Origin: Apoderus coryli
Taxonomy: Eukaryota > Arthropoda > Insecta > Coleoptera > Attelabidae
NCBI GenBank assembly: GCA_911728435.2
Contig: OU452198.1
Coordinates: 11,504,001-11,568,000, forward strand
Direction: 5' to 3'
Length of the DNA stretch: 64,000 bases
A program made the translations under genes and the position numbers. This document shows positions 12,363 through 26,400 of this stretch, piece by piece. Numbering within the stretch: the first letter of the stretch is position 1; the number at the start of each line of letters is the position of its first letter. Below the pieces are notes generated by a model. The model searched no databases. It worked only from the letters and a program-made list of their open reading frames with translations, and had not been told where the DNA came from.

Positions 12363-13018
12363 TAGCCAATGTGGATACTAAATTCTAACATAAGGTCTAA
12401 ACTCAAATATGGCTGCACTATATGGAACCCATTATTTCTAAAGTACGAGACTCAAATGGAAAGTGTTAAAAGAAATTTTTTTAAATTTGTTGCTTTTAGA
12501 CTGGATAATCGCTATCCGTATAAGGGAATAGGTCAGCGTGTTTTGCTGGACAGATTTCAATTTGATTCATTATAGTTGGTAGAAGGAGAATATTCCTGGT
12601 TCAGTTCTTACGCAAATTATGTAACTCCTTAATAGATTGTCCGGAACCACTAGCTCAAGTCTCTTTTTTAGTCCCAACACGGATGACTACCCCAAATACA
12701 AATTTCCTTAAGCGTTCCGCGATATATGCTGCATTCCGGCTGTTCAACGCGTATTGCGTTACAAATGTTATCGGAATGGATAGTTTTATTAGGTTTGTTC
12801 ATAATGAATTGTTTTGTACTTGATGTTTCGATATTGTTGTTCGAATTGTTCTGATTTTTTTTCTTTTCTTTTCTCATTGTTTTTTTATTATATTATTATT
12901 GTAAAATATTGTATTTACTTACGTATATTCATGCACTATCTTGAATATATATAAATTTTGGATTGTCTTTTAATTGGGGTTTCCCCGTTAGACAATAAAG
13001 CTTATTATTATTATTATA
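12363..13018 (+). mobile_element. 3' end of a CR1/Jockey-like LINE
   Basis: The reading frame at 12369-12575 matches the post-RT block of LINE ORF2 (NIRSKLKYGCTIWNP, then a MESVKRNFFKF segment). Further decayed coding sequence follows, then a 3' UTR. It ends GACAATAAAGC plus (TTA)n, the microsatellite-type tail typical of this LINE group. It is strongly 5'-truncated and inactive, and lies between SDR genes A and B. Confidence 0.7.
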
Positions 13019-13319
13019 AGCGAATGTGGTACCTATCTAAAGTGGTCATAATGCTAATAAAGAAGAGCGAATATGCATTCGTTTTTTTTGGCTAGTAATA
13101 TGCTACGTTTGACTGACATATTCGTTATTTTTTTTTGTAACATTCGCTATTCTTCCAGGCGCAAAAATAATGATAATTGAAAAATTCTAGTACAAAATAA
13201 GCAGATTATAAATTTTTTGTGGAAAAGGATCTGGAAATGCTAAAAATTGAAAATAAATCTCTGCTCTTGCAATTTTTACTTTTCCGGAAACTATTGTGAA
13301 CGCGCTAAAAAAAATTTGA

Positions 13320-13812
13320 GATGAAAACGGACATAACCATTTTCAAGTATCTTGATACGATTAAGACCATTTGCAGATGGAAATCTGTCTGTCTGTGTGT
13401 GTCTGTCTATTTGTGTGTCTGTATCTATATTCTTCCACGATAGCGACTAAACCGTTTAACCAATTGAGCTAAATTTTAGTGTATGAGTTTGGGGGAGTCC
13501 TAGGATGAACTCATAAGTTTTTGCTTGAAATCGCTTTAGCCCTTTTATCTGATTTACAGCGATAGATTACATTTGATATTTACCCCCATAATTCGCGAGA
13601 AAATTGTGTTTAAATTTCACCAGTTAGGTAGTTGCAACCTATAACTCCTATTAGAATATAATAAAGTAATTTCATTTTCATTTCATTTTGACGTCATTGA
13701 TAGAGTGTGAGCTATATTTGCTGCCGTAGAACTAAAAGATGGATTGACTCTTTTACTTTCCCGACCCAGAGAAAGTACTGTGACCATGAAACCATTTTGT
13801 CCCCTGTAGTAT
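13320..13812 (+). repeat. Dispersed repeat (ATAACCATTTT-TCTGTCTG-CCACGATAGCG family)
   Basis: Ordered blocks: ATAACCATTTTCAAGT, ACGATTAAGACCATTTGC, a TCTG microsatellite at 13386-13420, CTTCCACGATAGCG, then a GAGTTTGGGGGAGTCCTAGG block. A second start (TTTCCCGACCCAGAGAAAG) follows at 13757. The repeat occurs again in introns of SDR B (22655) and D (56785) and inverted at 57960-58215. I found no terminal repeats and no coding potential; a SINE or LINE-UTR origin is possible. Confidence 0.6.
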
Positions 13813-14417
13813 GGACCCACAACTTACGCTGGCTGGATGTCAATTCCATGACAAGATGCCAATAATACAGAAAAAAAAGTTTCCAAATTGTTCGTTTTTT
13901 AGTAGTTTTATTTAGAACTCATATTTTATGATTAATTGTTTGGTTTATGTTTTATCCATATAATTTAGAATTCTTATTTTATATTTTCTTTTGTTAATTT
14001 CCGCATTTTTAAAAATATATATTTTTTCTTAATACTTTTTAAATAATACTTTACTAATAAGGAGTTTAATATAACCTTGTATATATTACTTACGACCCCA
14101 AACATAAAATACTTCTTAAAAAGTTTACTTTGTTTAGGAGTCTAGGAGACTCCATGTCAGCCTAAGTGCAAGACATTTGGATGTCAGCAGTTAAGAGATA
14201 AATAAAAAAAACTTCAGTATCGTAATGAATTGCAGCAGAAAATAATATAATTTTTTGAGAAAATAGTGCGACTCTGCAAATTCCAGTAAGTATTTCTATT
14301 CTATTTTTATGTATTCTAGTTAAAACTTCAAGGTAATAGGATGGTAATTAAATAAAATTGGATGTGGTTTTGTAACAAATAGTTTATTTATTGTGATATT
14401 ATTGTCATGAACAGCAT
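13813..14417. other. Intergenic sequence between SDR genes A and B
   Basis: No gene or element boundary recognised. The sequence is AT-rich down to the stop codon of gene B at 14418-14420. Confidence 0.4.
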
Positions 14418-17400
14418 TTATCCATATATTTCACCTACTGGCTTGACGATGAGTTCTTGAATCTGAAATAATGCTTTAAATTAACAATAGCTCAATTATT
14501 TATAAAACTAACCGGAAGTAGCACAAATGCCAAAATATATTTGAACTATAGATTAGATTGACCTACTACTGAAGTTAGTTGTTAGTTCTCCATAAACGTG
14601 TAATACCCCAGCCACCACAAGACAATTAAATTTAATATTCCGGCGTATTGTTACCTTTTAGTTATAATTTCTTGTTTGTAATTTAAATATGGTAAATATT
14701 TTTAATTTATGTAGGTACCTGAACATTAGGAGGAGTGGATAAAACAAACAAAACTGCATCTGCTATGTCATTTGGCTCTAAAGCTGGAGCTTCAGATAGG
14801 TCTTTTACACGTTCTACAAATCCCCCTGCATCAAGTATCTCAGTGGTTACTACTCCAGGACTAACACTCTGCAAAAGTAAGGTTATGTTATTACTTATCG
14901 TTTTCTCTTTATAAAAACTATTAAATTTGTATATAACGTCACATTTTTTTATTTAATTCATAATAACGACATAGAATCTTTCGTGCTAATATTCAGCACA
15001 TCCTCAGCTACAACAATTACAAAAGAAAATTAGAAATTTAGCGTACACTTTAAATTATATTACCGGGGTGAGTCAAAAAAGTAATAGTTTGAATAATCTT
15101 TTGATTTTTTAGCTCTCCATATCATATATGTAATGTATGTATATATGGAGACTATTAGTTTCATGAAACATTTTTTTTTTAATTTCACCGGAAATACTTG
15201 TTTTTGGTCATTTTATACATAATTAAGTAGTTTTAAAAAAATGTCTGTCTGTCTGTCTGTATGCACGAAAACGGAAAAACCGCTTAACAGATTTTAACCA
15301 AATTTGGTACAAAAATACTATTGGACATGGCAAGGAGCTGATTAGATTTTGGGAAACATTGAGCGTAGGCAAGGGGTTTAAAAGAGGGTTCAAAAATTAA
15401 AAAAATTCATAGTTCTTAAACTTATCCGAAATACTGCATAATTTTTTACGCATTTAATTGAATATAATCTAAAGTATTGAACAAAAAATATGAGACCACA
15501 TTGGCGTTCGAAAATAATGTAAAATGGGGTAAAAAAGATTTAAAAAAAACGTATTTCTTAAACATAGCAGAAATATGAACTAGTTATTTATAGTTTTGAT
15601 AGAATATAACCTATAAAATGTTTCATAAATAACTTACTGTCATAAACGTTCGAAAATAGTGGAAAAGGGGTCAAAACATAAAACATATATATTTCCTAAA
15701 CTTATTCGAAATATGGAATAATTTTTCATAGTTGTGATACAATATAAGCTAAAAAATATTCCATCAAAGAATTGGTTCACACTGGCGTTCGAAACTAGTT
15801 TAAAAAAAGGGTCAAAAACGAAAAAAAAACGTTTCCCAAATATACCAGAAAAATTGGCTAATTATATATAGCTTTGATATAAGATAACGTACAAAATGCA
15901 ACATAAAATTTTTATTTACATAGGCGTTCGTAAATTGTAGAAAAGAGGGTAAAATAAAAAAAAATTAAAATGTATTTTTTTTTATATTTAACTAGTTGAA
16001 TTGGAGTTAAAAATACACGACAAAAATTAATGTACCATAGGCGTTCGTGAAAATTCTATAGAAGGGCCAGAAAAAACTTGTATCCATGATAACTCAAAAA
16101 ACGGATTTTAACCATATTTGGTACGAAAATACTACAGGATATTTATAGGTGGTGATTAACATTGAGCGTAGGCAAGGGGAATAAAAGAGGGTTCAAAAAT
16201 TAAAAAAATCATAGTTCTTAAACTTATCCGAAATACTGCATAATTTTTTACGCATTTAATTGAATATAACCTAAAATATTGAACATAAAATATTAGACCA
16301 CATTGGCGTTCGAAAATAGTGTAAAATGGGGTAAAAAGTTTAGAAAAAAACGTACTTCTTAAAAATAGCAGCAATATTGACTAGTTATTTATAGCTTTGA
16401 TAGAATATAAAATATGAAATGTGTTATAAATAACTTGTTTTCATAGGCGTTCGTAAATAGTGTAAAAGGGGTCGAAATAAAAAATATATATTTCCTAAGC
16501 TTATTCGAAATACGGAATGATTTTTCATAGTTGTAATAGAATATAACCTAAAAAATGTTACATAACTGAACTGGTTCACACAGGCGTTTGAAAATAGTGT
16601 AAAAAAGGGTCAAAACGAAAAAAAAAAGCCAAATATAACAGAAAAATTGGCTAATTATATAGAGCTTTGATATGAGATAACCTTCAACATGCAGCTTAAC
16701 AATTTTGGTTACATAGGCCTTCGTAAAATAATAAAATATGTACGTATAAATAGTGCCTCCAAAGAGAAGAAAAAGGAACAAAACCCGATACTTAAAAAAA
16801 ATAGCTGATGTCTAAAAAAAAAAAAATATATATAAATTTTAGATAAATGACAAAAAGGTCATAAAATTATTAGTTTTACACTTAAATATGGAGAGCTATT
16901 CGTGCCTCGAGGGCAACAGTTTATTTAGATTTGAATTCATGATTTCTTTAGCGTGTAACTATAAGCTCGTAGAGGTGATCTACGGGGTAACTCAAAAATG
17001 TTTCTATTTATCTTCAATATTTTTAGGTACGGTAGAACGTATAGATAGAAAAATTTTCAGATTTTTTTAGTTTTGTTGGTTTATGAAATTATTGCACAGG
17101 GTGGTTAAAAAATGTTTCAAAAAAATTTTTAATTTGAAGTTTTTTGTATATTTTTTTAAGTTTCACAGTATATTTAGGTAGAATGGGCGTTCGCTTTGCA
17201 TGCGAAAGGTTAGGGTTCGAATCCCAATATCCCAATATTTTTTTTTTCTATTTTTATTTTTTTGGATTTTTTTCTCTGGATTTTTTTTTAATTATTTTTT
17301 TTTTTATTTTTTTTTGGATTTTTTTCTATTTTTTTTTAATTTTATTTTTTTTTTGAAATTTTTTTTTAATTTGTATTTTATTTCGTTTAATACCCCTCAA

Positions 17401-20400
17401 TGACTTTTGTCATAGATAAGACTACCACAAACCGACTGGGAAATCCCAAAGGGATTTCTTGTTATACATAATAAATCTCTGATAGCAACATTTTATATAA
17501 TTATTATTAACTACTTTGAAAGTATAACGAAACAATACTTTTATTTTAGTTGATGTCAACGGATATAATAAAATAATACAGTATTGGACATATAACTCAC
17601 CTTTAGGAAATGAAAAAATCTGGTGAGTTATATGTTCATCGACTATACTGTATCATTTTATTATATCCATTGACATCAACTAAAATAAGAGTATTCTTTG
17701 GTTATACTTTCAAAACTAACTATATAAATTGTTGTTATCAGGGATTTATTTTGTATAATATGTGTTAATGATTTTTTTGTACCTAATTGTTGTAGATGAG
17801 GATGTGCCGAATAATAGCACGCAAAGTTCTATGTCGTTATTATGAATTAAATAAAGAATGTGACGTTATATACAAATTTAGTGATTTTAATAAAGAGAAA
17901 ACGATAAACAATATCTACCAAAAAACAGAGCAAATTGATCTTATACAGGGTTATTCACGTCATACGACACTGAATACTTATTTTCCTAAAAGTTTTATTC
18001 ATGGGTTCGATAAAAATGATTTATGGCTACATTTTAAAAATATTCTGATTCTATACAGGGTGTCCCAAAGATAAGAAATGAACCATAGTTGTGTTTTTTT
18101 TAATGGAATGCCCTGTATTGAATATATTTTTAGATTCCCCATTCAAAATATACCTAACTTTCATTAAAGTACATGTCACCTAAACCTGACAGTTTTTTAA
18201 ATATTTAAATTTTTATAAAAATATAGACTAAATAGCTAAATAACTTGTTTATTTCAAATGGAACACCCGGTATATGAAGTCAAAATTAGATGCACAAAGT
18301 AATTATCTGTATATATTGTAATACTTTCCTATGGATACCACTTGACGTTTTTGTGGAAAATGCACATACCTATTCATAATATTAGGCGAATTTTTAATTC
18401 AATCTCTTAGTTTCATGTAGACCACACTGTATTTGATGATGCAAAAATTAAAGTTAAACTAAAGTTTTCCTGTAGATATGTATATCTTTAATTTTGCATG
18501 GAAGAGGCACACATATTGGTAATAATAGGAGGATTTTCAAAATTATAATATTTGAGGGTCCAGTGCAAAAACAAAGTATCTCCATAATTTAGATTTTTTT
18601 CAGGAGAGCAGAAAAACTGTGTCGTTTCTTAATTTATGTGTGTATATTTATATATTTTTTATATGTGCTTTTAGTTAATTATTGACAACTATTAGACATA
18701 TTTACAATGTTTTACGCCTATGGTTACTATTAGAAACAGTAACTTATATTATGGAGATACTTGATTATTACACAGGAAATGTCAAATAAACAAAGACATC
18801 ATTTGAAAATAGTATATTGTGCAACGAACCTGAAATGACATATATTTCCTACGAGTATGATCGTTTGCAGCACTCGTCTGCGGCTCATGCTGCAAATCAT
18901 ACGAGTAGGAAATGACCATTTCATGTGAGTTTCACACTATACTTTTTCTACGACTGTTTTAATGCTTTTGAATAAATTTAACATAATTTTTAGGAAAATA
19001 TTTGTTGTTCGAAACTTACTCCTGTTAGCGTATAAGCCTAACTATGATAAATTAGAAGTATTAAATTGACTAGGTGGTGTTAAACTATATTCACTATCAC
19101 TGTTTATGTGTTTTGAAATTAGCGTTGCTATGGTGATTTTTCATGCCCGCTGCTACTTTTGTCATTACCAGAAAATTTTATAATAATATATTTCCCACTA
19201 GTTGCATAGCAACTAGTGGGAAATATTATTACGCACGGGTAAAAGAAAAACAGCATTACAATGTACTACATTTTCAAATCATGATTGAACATATAATAAA
19301 AGCATTTAAAGACAGTCGGAGAAAAAATATATTTATTTCTACAAAAAAAGTCATAAATAAAGAAAAAAAGATATCCTTAGAGACTAAATGAACATAGAAT
19401 CATTAAAAAAATAGAATAAACCAATTCATTGATTAAATAGCACAATCGCTATCGATATATTGGGAATACTCCGATTCCTTACAAGCTTTGTCTTCTGCTT
19501 CTTGTCTATGGGACTCCTCTATATCGATATAGAACCACATATCGCAGGCGGGGACGTATTTTTTGGGGAGGTCCATAACATGGGTCAATTTCAGCGGTTT
19601 TAAAAGTCGCTTGTTGGTGTGCAACACGTCACATCAGGTAAAGTAACATTTTCACCGCGTTTCAAAATTTCGAAACTTGAATACACTGTCATTCCAACAC
19701 TTTCACTACGAAATGGTTGTTTCTTGGGAATCGTATTTCAATGGTCTGTATCTTAATATAGTAAAAGATTTTTTTTTCCTCAAAACCGTTTAATTTAATT
19801 TGTTTAAAAAGTGGTTCTTAAAATTTTGAATCATATCCAGAGAAACTGCCTTTATCACAATTTTTTTTAAAGCTTCGCGGATTATTTTAATATATTCTTC
19901 AGGTAAGTAAATTGTATCATGCTGTTTTTTTTCTGTTGAAAATCAAACGATAGAACATCAACAGAAGAATCTTCATGAGCTAGCTTCGCCTTTTACTTTA
20001 GATCTTGATAAGGTGGTTCTGCTTTCGTAATATGGACCTTTTTTAGATTAATGAAGACTTTTGTCTCATCCTCATTGTTAGCAGATTCAATTTTTCTCTG
20101 CAATATGTCGCACTTTGCACAAGTATCTGACTTTGGTCTACTAAAAGAAGGCTGTCCCTCAGATTTTGCAGGTACAACACGGGCTGAGGTATTTAAATAT
20201 TCCAAGCCAAGATTCCCAATTGTTTTCCAGCATTTCTTTCCTTTCTGAATAGTTTTTGAGCTGATTACCATTTCATCATTAGATGTGCTTGATTCTGTCG
20301 TTGGGTTGAAGTCTGAGTCGTTGTCTGTATTTCTTCCTTCAAACGGATCTCTAATTGATTCACCTTCAGAACTCGACATTTTGTAACACTAATTTATAGT

Positions 20401-23400
20401 CACAATTTAATTTTAATTAACATAGCACAACAACAAATAACTAGTACAACTAGTAAGGAAAGAACAGGTTTTAATGATTCATAAGCTATAAAATCAGATG
20501 TTCATTGATGATTGCGCATTATATATATCCATTTCAGTACGGTGCGAGACTCAGGTATCTCCAGGAGATACTTTATTATTGCACTATGAAATTTTTGCGG
20601 TATCTCCTAAACATAGAATCTCTACCACCCGGTTTTTGCATCTATCGATGTGGACGGTTTAAAGGTATATTCCCATATAATTAACTCAATTTTGGTACCA
20701 GAGTTCTTGCCCGACAGGTTGAAAACATTGGGAAATCTGAAGTACACCAGATTTTAAAAAGACAGCAGCTTTACCCCTACCACAATCTCTGTTGGCTCAA
20801 GACCTTGAGCTGAGATCTAGACTATATAGGTGGATATGCGAAATGCATGACAGAGATATACACTTCATCAAAAATATTTTGTTTACGGACGAAGCTACCT
20901 TTACTAGAAACCGGGTCACAAATATTCATAATACACATATCTGGGTAGAGAGACAAGTAAGTAAAGTAAACTTTGAAGTCAACGTGTGGGTTGCTCGTGT
21001 ATAATTTCTTTTTGGGTACTATAATTTTACCAGGTAATTTGACTGGTGATAAAAATGCGAACCTATTCCAAAGGAGAAATGATAGACATGACGAATGGTC
21101 TAAAAACGCTTGACTGGCATCGCATCCCAATAGAGCGCTCTTCGAGAGACTGTTAAGGCAGTTTAACGAAAGATACCACCCCAACACAGTGCAACTACAT
21201 CAAGAACTTTTCAATATTGGTTTTAAATCGTCTTGAATTTTGCACATGGGCAGGAACAAAATCATTGACAGTCAAAACTTTTTTAATAGACGAGATGAAG
21301 GAGCAAATAAACGAAGCGTTTAGAAGCGGTACACGAGGTTAAAGTTGTTGAAGGATTTAAGAAAAGGATTCAAATGTGTCTAGAGTCCAATCATTTTGAA
21401 CATTTATTATAAAATTTATGAGTATTTATGTATATCTTGTTATTTAATTTAAGTTAAAAATGTATTTATTTATTATGTTATTGTTTCAATATATGGCTTG
21501 TCAAATTCTTAGGGCCGACTTGACAAATACTATAATTTCGAAAAATTCTGCCTATTACTACCAATATGTGCTTTTCCCATGCAAAATTAAAAATATACAC
21601 ATCTATAGGAAAACCTTATAGTGATTAATAGATAATTAATTTCATCATCATCAAATACAGGGTGGTCTACATGAAATTAACAGGTTCAATTAAAAATTCG
21701 TCTAATATTATGAATATGTGCATTTTCCACGAAAACGTCAAGAGTTATCCATAGGAAAGTATTATAATATTTGACAGATAATTAATTTGTGCATCTAATT
21801 TTGACCTCATAGACTGGGTGTTCCATTTCCATAAATAAGTTATTTAGAATTAAACTTTACGTTCATATAACTTATATTATTGGACACCCTGTATTTAGTA
21901 TTGGAGGTTTTTTATATTTGGCGTAACAAGTGATGACTGGTTATATTTATCAGCCTAGAGTGGCTTAAAAACAACAAACGAATAGGTGTGAATTTTTTCA
22001 TTGAAATTATGTCTATATTTTTATAAAAAATAAAATATTTAAAAAACTGTCAGGTTTAGGCGAGATGTACTTTAATGAAAGTCAGGTTTATTTTGAACGG
22101 GGAACCTAAAAATATTCATATACCATTTAAAAAACACAACTATGGTTCATTTCTTATATTTGGGACACCCTGTATAGATTCACAATATTTTAGAATGTAG
22201 CCATAAATCATTTGTATCCAACCCATGAATAAAACTTTTAGGAAATTAAATAGTTTAGCCACACTATTCCGTGTCGTATGGCGTGAATAACCAACCCTGT
22301 ATGTTATGTCAAAGATTAATTATTAATCTCTGGTTATGTTATTGCCTAATTTACAGCAATTATTTTGTTAGTTCTTACCGATATTTTGATTTTGGATTTT
22401 GCGGCGATTAGTTCATTAGCTAAGACAGCGTTAAAAGCGGTTACAGCATGTTTACTAGGTTGATAAAGATTGGTTGTCATATAGTTAAAAATGGCATGAC
22501 CAGCTATACTATTAATGTTAATTATATGACCATCAATATCATTTTCAATCATATTCTTCGCTGCTTCATTAGATGCAATACATACACTAAGAATATTTGT
22601 ATCTAAAAGTAAACAAAATGAAGATTAATAATTTCATAGTGAATTACAGAGTAAAATATTATTTTCTCGACCCAGGGAAAGTATTGTAAGTATTGAAAGA
22701 CTGATATAACCATTTAGAAGTCCCCTGAGACGATTAAGATCATTTCCAGATGGATGTCTGTCTGTCTGTGTGAGTGTGTAGACAGATTTCGTTATGAGGA
22801 CCCCGTTTCGGTCCCCATCAAGTTTGGACTTTATTACGCCACTCTGCGCATTATGGGGGTGCCAAGGTACCAAGAACTGAAATTTGTGTGAGGTCCTCTT
22901 AACGTATTGCTTATCCCACCAACGTCGTTTAATTATTGATGCGCGTATGCTAGCTTGTCTCTGTGTTTTTAAGGCGGTAAATTTAACGTTATAGGGACCA
23001 GGTCCTCATATTAATTGGTGGAGACGACGTGAGTTGTTCATTCTAATTGATATTACACTCCACTGCATCCTATGCATTACTTTTCTAAATAGCGTTTAAA
23101 ATTTCTCCAATTAGGCAGTTGGTTATACAGGGTGAGTCACGAGGAACTGTACATGCTTCTACCATAAGTAGAGGCACGTTAGGGGATTATCAAATGACCA
23201 TTAAAAAATGTCTCCTTGTTTTGATTATTAATATACAGGGTGAATTATGGATTTTCACCAAAACAATGTTTCGTCATATCTTTTCAATGATTAAGTCGAT
23301 TTATCTCATTTTTTTTTATAAAAGTGTGTATTGGTGTCTGGCAACTAACTGACATATTCAGATTTAAAAAATCCAGGTCCGTCTTCGAGAAAATTTGTGG

Positions 23401-26400
23401 GACGACTTCATATTCAACATTTCACCCTGTATATGATTTTTCAAAAATCTGATATAATTTTTTTAAAGAGCATAAATAGACAGTTAGACCTGGGTATTTG
23501 AATTTTTTGTTACACTCACCTCACATTTCCAATTAAAGATTCATTTTAGAGCCAAATTGAAAATTGGCAATAATCAAGTATCTTACTGTACAATAATGTT
23601 TAGTTATTAAAAAGAAATCCTCAAATTATACAGAAACGACACACACTGTGCTCTAGTATGGTAAATATCATAATTTGAATTAATTTACAGGGCCGGATTT
23701 AAAAATCTGGCATTTCTGGTTCGTCCAAATAATTCACCCTGTATGTAACTTTTTCCACCCGTAATAGACAGAAAACCGATAAAAATTGTTTGTAATAACC
23801 TAGTTTTCTTACTTGTTTGACGAAAACTCATGTGTCTAATTAGGAAATGTTTGTTCATAAATTAAGAAATAAAATAAAAAACAATAACCAAACAATAAAA
23901 CAGTTTTAACAATGTGGAACAAAGTAAAAAACAATTTAATAAACATTACGATTATAAAAGATGTTCAAAATGAAATCCATCTGCCTCAATACACTTTTCT
24001 TGACGAATGTTTAAATGTGTAATGGACTTTCTGATTGTCAGTGGGTCATATCTGGTAATATTGCAACAGTGAATAATTCTGTTAATGAGCTGTTGTGTTT
24101 TATAATCGTAATGTTTATTAAATTGTTTTTTACTTTGTTTCACATTGTTAAAACTGTTTTATTGTTTGGTTATTGGGGTCGAGTCGACTTTAGGGACAGT
24201 GGAATCTTATGATTTTTTTTTATTATTAGAAAGACAGCATTTGAAATAGTATATTAAAAATCTGCGGTAAAACCATTATTAAAGCCAAAAATCAAAATTT
24301 AATTCCCATAAAATTGGACTTTTTCACCTATTACATGCCTGGTAATATTGTCACTTTTTCCATAAAGATTGAAGAAAAATATGATATTTTAACAATAGGT
24401 TATCTTCTATAGTCATTTATTTACCTAACTAATGCACCAATGTTTAATAAAACACATACAACACATTTGCAATCTAAAAAAATAAAATAATATGTAAAAT
24501 GTAAACAGAATTCTAAATTAGACTAACGAAGTGAAGTTTGGTGCGTAAAAAATATTGGAGATTAGTAATGTTGCAATGTTGCCAGATTGTAATAATAAGT
24601 TACCATTACATATATTTAAAAACACAGACGTTGAATACGACAAACAGTATACGCACATTCCGAATCATAACATCCTCGACCAACGCCCGTTATTGAGCGC
24701 CTCAGATCAGTGCTTTTCCCTTACCGACGACTTTCCCCGTCTTGAGTTCATCCTATGCTAATACAACTGGATAATTATAAATAAATCACCACTGTGTAAA
24801 CATAGACGTTGAATACGACTAACAGTATACGCACTTTCCGAATCATAATATCCTCGACCAACGCCCGTTATTGAGCGCCTCAGATCAGTGCTTTTCGCTT
24901 ACCGATGACTTCCCCGTCTTATGCTCATCCTAAGATAATACAACTGGATAATCATAAATAAATCACCACCGTTAAAACATAGACGTTGAATACGACTACC
25001 AGTATACGCACTTTCCGAATCATAACATCCTCGACCAACGCCCGTTATTGAGCGCCTCAGATCAGTGCTTTTCCCTTACCGACGACTTTCCCCGTCTTGT
25101 CTTCGTACTCAACTACTCCAACTACCTACCTACTTTATTCTAAAATTATAAATACAAAAGTTAGAAAATATTAGTTAAAATCAGAACTATCCAACTATCT
25201 ACTTTGTTCTAAAATTATAACTGGCAACGTCGCGGTATGAAAGACAAGTACTAATCATAGAAATCTTATATTATATATGTACTCTAGAATGCTAATTAAA
25301 TCCAGCCGAATACCAAAAAGTGTAACGGGTATGCAGAGTTTTCACGAACTACGCATGCTCCTCAGTAACTTATTTTCAGTACAGAGCTGCCATATTTAAA
25401 ACTATTTTGTCGTTCGCCTTACAGAATTTATGCGACATATCTGTTTTATAAATAAATCCATATGTTGCGTCATACGAAACTGCTTGACAAAATCAAATAA
25501 TTAAATGTTATCGGTAAAATTGCATACTGTTTAGTTTTCAGCAATATGAACGAAACATTTTCTTTCCAAATCTTATTAAATTTAGGAGATTTCGCAACAG
25601 CGTCTGTTTTCGCAAATGACATTTCTCGTAGTGGGAATATCTGTCAGAGTCGGCTTCACAACAATTCAGATAGGTTTTATAATTGAGTTATGGTTTTATT
25701 CGTGGTATATTTTAATTGTTGATAGATATACCTATTTGTGATTAAAATTGTTTTTAATATTTGTTATTTTGGTTTGGTAGTTCGCTTATTTAACAAACAA
25801 TGAGGTGTATAATGTTGTGGTGTAAAAATGAAGGTCTCATTCCTGGTAAGTAAGTTATTGTTTCGGGTTTCTAACAGTCTCAGTTTGAGTCAATATGATA
25901 CCATTGACATGATACTCATTTTTAGCTTGACAAAAAAAAAGACATGATGTTTGGAAGCGGGCATTGGGATCCTAGTACAGAAAATGTATGTGATGGGAAT
26001 GTCATATGCAGTAAGCATTTCGCTGCAGAAGATATCATTTGTAGAGAAGACGGCAAGAGGATCACCCTCGTACCCCATGCAGTTCCCAAACTTTTGTTGA
26101 AAAGAACAGATTATGTAAATGAGAGTGGAAGTTAAATTCTTAATCGTTTGATATCAAGACACTGTTTACTTAAAAGCAGTCTGTCACAAATGCATGATAT
26201 GTATGTCAAGAATATATTTCCTACGTTGTGTAGGTATACAAAGTTCGTTTGAATTCTGTTGTTAAACTGGAATATACTTAATTATAGAATCCTCCATGAA
26301 ATTGCTGAGAATAAAAGTTCTACCAACCATGTTTTGTCACAAAATACTATTGCGAGTAGTACGGATGATATGGAAGTGGTTTACATGGACACGGAAAATA

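Larger units (their letters stand above)
14893..22331. mobile_element. 7.4-kb inserted block in SDR gene B intron 3 with 12-bp target duplication
   Basis: GGTTATGTTATT occurs at both borders (14881-14892 and 22332-22343). In genes C and D (and with variation in A) the same intron is only 74-77 bp and carries this motif once, followed by GCCTA. The block is therefore an insertion relative to the paralogs. It now contains a tandem-repeat array, a tRNA-like piece, a hairpin MITE, a composite inverted repeat, a TE-derived gene and a transposase remnant. Whether it arrived as one element or one founder enlarged later is unresolved. Confidence 0.6.

Noticed and set aside
17144..17403. Phe-rich open frames resembling membrane proteins
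   Set aside because: They come from the T-rich tract. Runs of T encode Phe.
23119..23352. 77-codon frame repeated inverted at 28401-28697
   Set aside because: Both are the same arm of the giant inverted-repeat element; conservation reflects the repeat, not coding.
24622..25105. CRISPR-like or RNA gene array
   Set aside because: The repeat unit is ~177 bp without spacers in a eukaryotic context; no A/B boxes or snRNA signatures were seen.
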